A DNA stretch of 64,000 nucleotides from Fallopia convolvulus (lineage: Eukaryota; Streptophyta; Magnoliopsida; Caryophyllales; Polygonaceae): assembly GCA_964016875.1 (NCBI GenBank), contig OZ024727.1, positions 6,472,893-6,536,892 on the forward strand. Direction: 5' to 3'. The position numbers and the translations under genes are program-made. The notes under the pieces are model-generated. The model was given only the letters and a program-made list of their open reading frames with translations, ran no database searches and was not told where the DNA came from. Below, piece after piece: positions 58,486 through 64,000 of the stretch (position 1 is its first letter; every line of letters starts with the position of its first letter).

Positions 58486-61400
58486 TATTATAATTTTTTA
58501 TACCCACCCTAATACATTAATTATAAAACAGAAATCATATTTATTAAAAAAAATTTACTCCATGTTGCATAATTTTAATATATTAACTTCAAAAAGCTAT
58601 TTTAACAAACAAAATTTAATACATATTTTAGCAATTTAACAAACAAAAATTGCACCACGTTGCATAATTTTAATATATTGACTTCAAAAAACTATTTTAA
58701 CAAACAAAATTTAATAGATAAGTTCTTCCTATCCTAATTATCTTTAATTTATAACATTATATTGTATTTATTTTTATCTATGTTATCTTCTTCTTTACCA
58801 ATCTTTATATTATTGTTTTTCATAATTAGAAATGTTATCGTTTTCATTGCGGAGTAAAAGATAAAAACTCCAAGTACATAACCTTAATAAATTAATTTTC
58901 AATTTTTTTTCAATATATATTGTAATAAATTATATTACATTTTTTAGACACCCTACCCTAATTATATCATCTTTATAAAAATTGAGTATTTTGCGGATAA
59001 CAGTATCTCCAAAAAAAAAACTTATTTAAAGATAATTCAATTATTGCAACAATCATTATTTTCAATATATAAATGTCATTCTCTAAACAATAATTATAAA
59101 TAAGTCATGATTGTTCTTAAAAATTTTATATGATATATAACTTTATGTTTTTTATTTGATTCTAATAAAAATCATGTATTTTGAGTATAAAATTTCCATC
59201 TTCTACGTATCGATACTTGTGGTAATACTATATTTTCTATATTAATATTCTACTTATAATACGACTAAAAATAATTTTAAAATCCCGAGTTGTAGTTGTG
59301 TATGGAACAACGAATATAACATTCTACTTATAATACGTCTAAAAATATTTTTAAAATAATTCAATATTTTACTTATGTATCAAAAACGCATATGTTATGC
59401 GTGCACTATAGAATGAATAATGTATACGTTTAAATGGTTTAATAGATCCGTTTTTTAGTCAATATTCTATCACCTATTCTCAAATTTTTTTCCCCAACTT
59501 TCAATTCTAGAATAATTAAAAGGTAGTCCAAAAAAAAAAATTAAAGAAACAACTTTTGCTTTTTGTCTTTAGGTAAGGTCGAATTTGCAAACTTCCCCTT
59601 TTTTTGTTCTTTTGCTACTTTGCCTTTAATTAATCTCTTTTCATTTTTTGGCTTAGAGAAAAAAGCTTTTTTTCCCCTTCTTTTTTTCTTGCTTGCTTGC
59701 ATGCAATGTGTAAGTGTGTATTATTGTATTAGTATAGCTTTATCTCTTGCTTTTACGTGTATTTTCATGGCAGTTATACTCTTATAATGTGCACTTCTCG
59801 AGTTTGACTACTCAAAGAAAATCAGGAATCCAAGGTTGAAAAAATCTAAAAGCTCTAGTCTTATACAATTGATAAGGTCATAACCCCCTTTACCTATGCT
59901 TTTCTGCAAAAGAAAAAGCTCTTGCCTACAAAGTGTATGTATTCATTTTAGGGTTTTTCATAGCTTAAACACTTCATTTATTCTAAATATAGAAAATATA
60001 GTACACATACACTTGAGTATGAGTAGGACATGCAATATAATTTATATACGGAGTATTTAACTTGTTTAATTGATCGTAAAAAATTAATAGATAATTAATA
60101 ATTTTGATATAGACATATAAATGAGGTGTTAGGTTTTTTAAAGCGTTTGTCTAAGGAATTGGGTTCGATTTTTCCTGACGGTGTTTATAAAAAGACTGAA
60201 TTAGGAGGGTCACCTTCATTAAGTACCTTTGCAGTACCTAATTCAGACATATCTTAGATCTAATCAAATCTAATCTTGGATAGGACATTTTTTCAGCTAG
60301 CTCATGTGGCCAGGTCGAGCTTAAGCTTTCTCTTTAGGATCTAATATCAATATATCATGCCCATATTTGTCACAGGTCAGGCCAGACTACCCGACCGAAG
60401 GACTGGTTGTTTTTTATCGTTAAAAACGAATGTGAAAATTACAAAAAATTAATATAAGACATATAATCTTACAAATAATTTATGAAAAGTAAAGTGATGA
60501 TTTTATATTAACTATTAATTAGCATGAAAGTTTTTAACTAGCATAGTATCAGGCTGCATGTTGGTTCTATGATTGCATACTAGCAGTCATAGTCTCATAG
60601 ATTACTTGGCAAAATGCTAGACTAGGGTGGCTTTAATAAGTTTGGCTTTCAAACTTTAAAAACATAGACACCATGTAAAAAGACTTACAAAAGAAGACAC
60701 AATATACGTTTGTAAAATAGTTACCCATTTGCTTAAACATTCACCTTTTTATGTCTAAAGTTAATAGATAAAAAATGGAACTTTGAATGTGGAATTTCTT
60801 TTCTCTACATTTTTCCCCTTTCCCATTTGTTGACGAACTTTAGTATAAGGTGCTCCAACCTTATACCTCTTGTGCTTAATCTTTATATAAAGATTACTAT
60901 TTCAAACTTCTAGACTTAGAATCTTAATATACAACTAAATGCATTATCAGGACAAATTTGAAGCTATGTAATTCCAAAGTGGTTAATTCAATTCTTGCAC
61001 TGTCTTACTTCATATGTCTAAACATTTGATTTCAAAATTGAAAATTTTATTCATATATATATGTTGTATTATCCATGCTCGGATAATAAAAAGTGTATGA
61101 TAATCATGTATAACAATTATTGCAAAAGGTTTATCATAATTTGTTACACGCTTTAGTGTAAGCCTTTCGTCTTTTTCCACTTTCCCTTTACACTTAAATC
61201 ATCCCATGCACAATCCCACACTAGTAATAGTTTGCGTTACATTATATTGCAAAAGAAAAAAAATATATACGAAAAATTGGGCTCATATTGAACTAAAATT
61301 GTATATCAAATTTGACAAAAATATGTAGAATAGTAATAACTTTGGTAAGAAAAAAAATCGTGTATCACTAAAATTCCTTATTGTATTGACTTAAGTTTGG

Positions 61401-61755
61401 TTGTTAGTAAAAAATTTTTTTTCTAGGAACATAGGTTAAGATCCTAAATTATATCTAGTAAATTGAGAGGTCAGCCGAACATAGCAACATGAAAAAAGAA
61501 ACAAGAAAACTCCAAATAAAAAAAGGGAAAACCAAATTGACAATCAAAATGCCTGAAAGAGATCGGAATGGGTTGGCTAAGCATTGCAAGAATAAGTGTC
61601 TATTGGAAAGCATGTCAATGGGCTATCTCCATCTATGGAGTAAAATGGACTAGTTTGATAAGTCTAGTTCCTTTTTTGATAAGGAAATGAATTAGGGATC
61701 CCACACTAACGGGAAGTGGACCACCATAGAACATCCTTAGTCCTTACGGATGAGG
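58486..61755. other. AT-rich intergenic DNA
   Basis: About 3.3 kb without a supportable gene. A phrase around CAAAATTTAATA is duplicated near 58610 and 58700. Open frame 59563-59787 is hydrophobic but has no recognisable domain and no supporting context. The last 300 bp may be the 3' end of the LINE that follows on the minus strand. Confidence 0.4.
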
Positions 61756-63722
61756 TCCTTAAGCCCTAGTTCAATTGCAATCGAGATAAAGGAAATACGT
61801 CGGAACGAGTCAGCGAGAAAGTCCGAAACAGAATTGACTTCACGAAAGAAGTGGGAGATGCTCCAACTTTGAACACGAGCCATCTCACACAAAATGTCAG
61901 ACCGAATCAACTCGATCTCCCAGGGGCAACTTTAGTCACCTTGCGCAGCCTTGACTAAATGAAGGCTCTCTCCCTCAATATGAATGTGGGGGATGCCACG
62001 TCAGGTGGCCTTAAGAATCCCTTACCGAAGATCGATGTCCTCAGCCACCCGAACGAAATTCTTGTCAAACAGTCCATCATCAAAATGAATCGGTTTGCCC
62101 AGATGGTCAAGAAGGATGAATCCGAACATGGAAATACCGTCTGGACTAACAACACCATCAAAGTTGAGTTTGATGTGATTTTGTTTAGTGATGTTCATGT
62201 TTTTAGTATAGTTTTTAGTAGGATTTCTTTGTTTATTAGGTTTAGTTTTGATTAGTTTAGGTTTAGTTTAGTGTGTTTTTGGATAGTTTTGCATATTTTC
62301 ATAAGAAGTATGGAAGCTACTCTATTTTGTGTATTTTGTAGGTTTTAGCATGGAAAAGTGTTATATGGAGCTGAATTTGGAGCGCTACAGTGAAAGACAG
62401 AGGAATACAAGTTTGAAGAAGTCAATGTCCAAGATTTTACGAGAAGAAGTGTGGAAGAAATCAAGCCCAGGCTCGTTAACGAGGATGTAAGGGCTCGTTA
62501 ACGAGGCCACGTGATAGGAATATCGAGGGTTGACTTTGTAACTCACCGACCCTGTGCGGGAAATTATTTCCGTGTCGGTGGAGTATCTTTTTGTGATTTT
62601 TTTAGGGTTATTATATTATATTTTAGGTCTTGTTATCTTCTTAGATTTTGCTTCTATCTTTTAGAATTTTATTTTATCTTTTAGGAAAGTTTTTTATCTT
62701 CTAGTCTTATTAGTTTTAGCTTTCTTTTTAGTATAAATAGCCCTCTTATTTAGTTTAAAGGGGGATCGATCATAGAGGGGAGAAGAGGAGGAGCCGAGAG
62801 AGCCAAGGAGAGGATCGGAGTTGAGTCGTCGGGTCGGTGGACGAGAGTTACCGAGTTCGTTGATCGAGTATTTCGGTTCGATATTTGTTTGTTTTTGGTT
62901 TTCTTCTGATTTTTCTGTAAGACAATATTTTCTATTCAATTTGAGTAGTAATTTATTTTCAATGATTTCTTTTATAGAGTTTATTTGTTTCATAGTTATG
63001 ATTAGTGAGTAGTTTTCTTTTCTAGGATCGGGGTTAAGCCCGACATAGTTGAGCATGTTTGATTAGTAAGATTGTGTGTTGAATGCCTTTTATCTATTAT
63101 TGAGATTGTTTGTCGTGTTTATACCGAGATGAAAGTTGAGGTAATTTGAGTTTTTAACTTGATTGAAAGAGAAAGTTAGTAACTTGAAGGTTGATATTGT
63201 TTGAATACGAAAGTTTCAAGCTTTAGATCCAAAACAAACAATTAAGTGAGTTAAGTTGCGAAAGTAGGTTAATTTGCTTCATGATTAACGAAAGTTGATA
63301 AATCTATCTAATTAAAGGCATGATCTATTCTTCTTACGAGTTTATATGCTTGGCTATGTTGAGGTGTCCCTAGTCCTAGATCTTTGTTTTTATTTGATTA
63401 TTCTTAAGTGAATTTCGTTGCTGAGTTACTTGGCTCGGTACCGAACTGGTTTAGGTCGTTAGTTTGAGTCTTTTGTTTACGGTGGTTCGTTAATGACCCT
63501 GACAACGTCGTTAACGAGGTTGCTTGTGTGTTTTTGTTTGATTGCGTTTGCTTTTTAGTAGTCGATAAACGAACAATCTTGCTTCCTGTGGAACGATCCT
63601 GACTTCGCTATACACAACGGGGTCTTGACTTATAAATTTATTTGTTGTCAAGAAACCCTCTCAACATTTAGGTTTTTCCCACTTGAGATTCGTTCTCCTC
63701 CTTTTGGGTTCATTTCTCCATT
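61756..63722 (-). pseudogene. LINE RNase H-like fragment split by a solo LTR
   Basis: On the minus strand the outer part (63667-63722) reads RTNLKWEKPKQ, and after removal of the solo LTR (62189-63666) and one 5-bp duplication the frame continues NHIKLNFDGVVSPDG, FGFILLDHLGKPIHFD and later the IEGES and SHFFREVNSVSDFLA blocks. This is the RNase H-type domain found at the C-terminus of many plant L1-like LINEs. Several stops and frame changes (for example in EDIDLR-stop) show decay. The reverse transcriptase that should precede it is not in the window. Confidence 0.82.
62189..63666. mobile_element. Solo LTR (family A/B), copy B, 1478 bp
   Basis: Starts TGATGTTCATG, ends CCTCTCAACA, flanked by TTTAG on both sides (62184-62188 and 63667-63671). 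Collinear with copy A at 50481-51955. It interrupts the LINE fragment, whose frame resumes across it, which confirms both boundaries. Confidence 0.93.
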
Positions 63723-64000
63723 ACTCGAGTTGGTGATAAATTTTTAGGAGTTTCAAGTATAAGTCTTGTTCTAAAAATCTCATCTAGGCCCCTCTTAGGT
63801 GTTGGAAAGTCTTAGCCATCCTAGACGTCCATCTAGGCCCGCTTTTAAAATCGTTTTGGCCGCCTAGGCGATAGATGGCTCTTCTCCTACGTTAATTTCT
63901 CAATCAAAGGAGACAACCATCAATTCAATCTGATTGGACTTTTCATTACATTTGATTTGAGTTTTTTTGTTGATGTTCTATTTATTTTGGGATTTCAACT
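63723..64000. other. Non-coding end of window with CTAGGC element fragment
   Basis: 63767-63870 begins TGTTCTAAAAAT and carries CATCTAGGCCC, CCGCCTAGGCG words, a partial relative of the foldback at 2596-2764. The rest shows no feature. Confidence 0.45.

Noticed and set aside
59563..59787. 74-residue hydrophobic frame
   Set aside because: No homology recognised, T-rich DNA gives hydrophobic residues by chance, and no promoter or neighbour supports it.

Overview
The window is nuclear DNA of a flowering plant, most likely a eudicot. The evidence is spliced plant-type genes, plant-only families (S-protein homologues, cytosolic sulfotransferases, DUF1985) and plant transposons of nearly every class. 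I cannot name the species. No rRNA, tRNA, CRISPR or prokaryotic feature was seen. Host genes are few: two secreted S-protein homologues (1215-1655 and 9608-10003, +) and one intact sulfotransferase (10851-11792, -). Two further sulfotransferase copies (21599-22543 and 28128-29606, -) are pseudogenes. Everything else I could classify is mobile or repetitive.

Layout. 1-10 kb: the two S-protein homologue paralogues, separated by a decayed Ty3/gypsy element that itself carries a 487-bp insertion. 10-12 kb: the intact sulfotransferase. 12.5-16.8 kb: three short Helitrons, one reverse and two forward, with a Ty1/copia fragment between the forward pair. 17-23 kb: CACTA-like end, LTR and primer-binding site, two Tourist-like MITEs and the second sulfotransferase. 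23.3-27.6 kb: two different 2.1-kb inverted-repeat elements sitting side by side in (TA)n tracts. 28-29.6 kb: third sulfotransferase, broken by a tandemly duplicated hAT-like insertion.

30.1-48.3 kb is a nested stack. One Helitron with ends at 30094 and 48275 is interrupted by four insertions, each with a target-site duplication: a 1.6-kb Mutator-like element (MULE) with 113-bp TIRs, a 0.5-kb foldback, an 11.0-kb MULE with coding capacity, and a 3.6-kb Pack-MULE carrying a 3-phosphoglycerate dehydrogenase fragment. Removing them leaves about 1.44 kb, close to the 1.5-kb relative at 12519-14023. The 11-kb MULE also contains a 1.5-kb solo LTR.

The most interesting object is that 11-kb MULE (32544-43577). 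It has a three-exon MuDR-type transposase with no stop (854 residues predicted). A second gene on the opposite strand joins a DUF1985 domain and an acidic region, in frame through consistent splice sites, to an auxilin-type C-terminus with a J-domain. The auxilin part looks like a host gene captured with its introns. A short motif, TGACAGGAT, recurs through the element's non-coding DNA but is absent from the captured part.

48.3-64 kb: LTR-like debris, an array of AGCGACC..GGTCGCT repeats split by a solo LTR, a 5-kb non-coding LTR element (53424-58480) holding an RTE-type LINE and three tandem arrays of 71, 26 and 55 bp, and a LINE RNase H fragment split by a second copy of the same solo LTR. 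The genes do not form a pathway; the window records duplication and decay of two small host families and repeated nested transposition.
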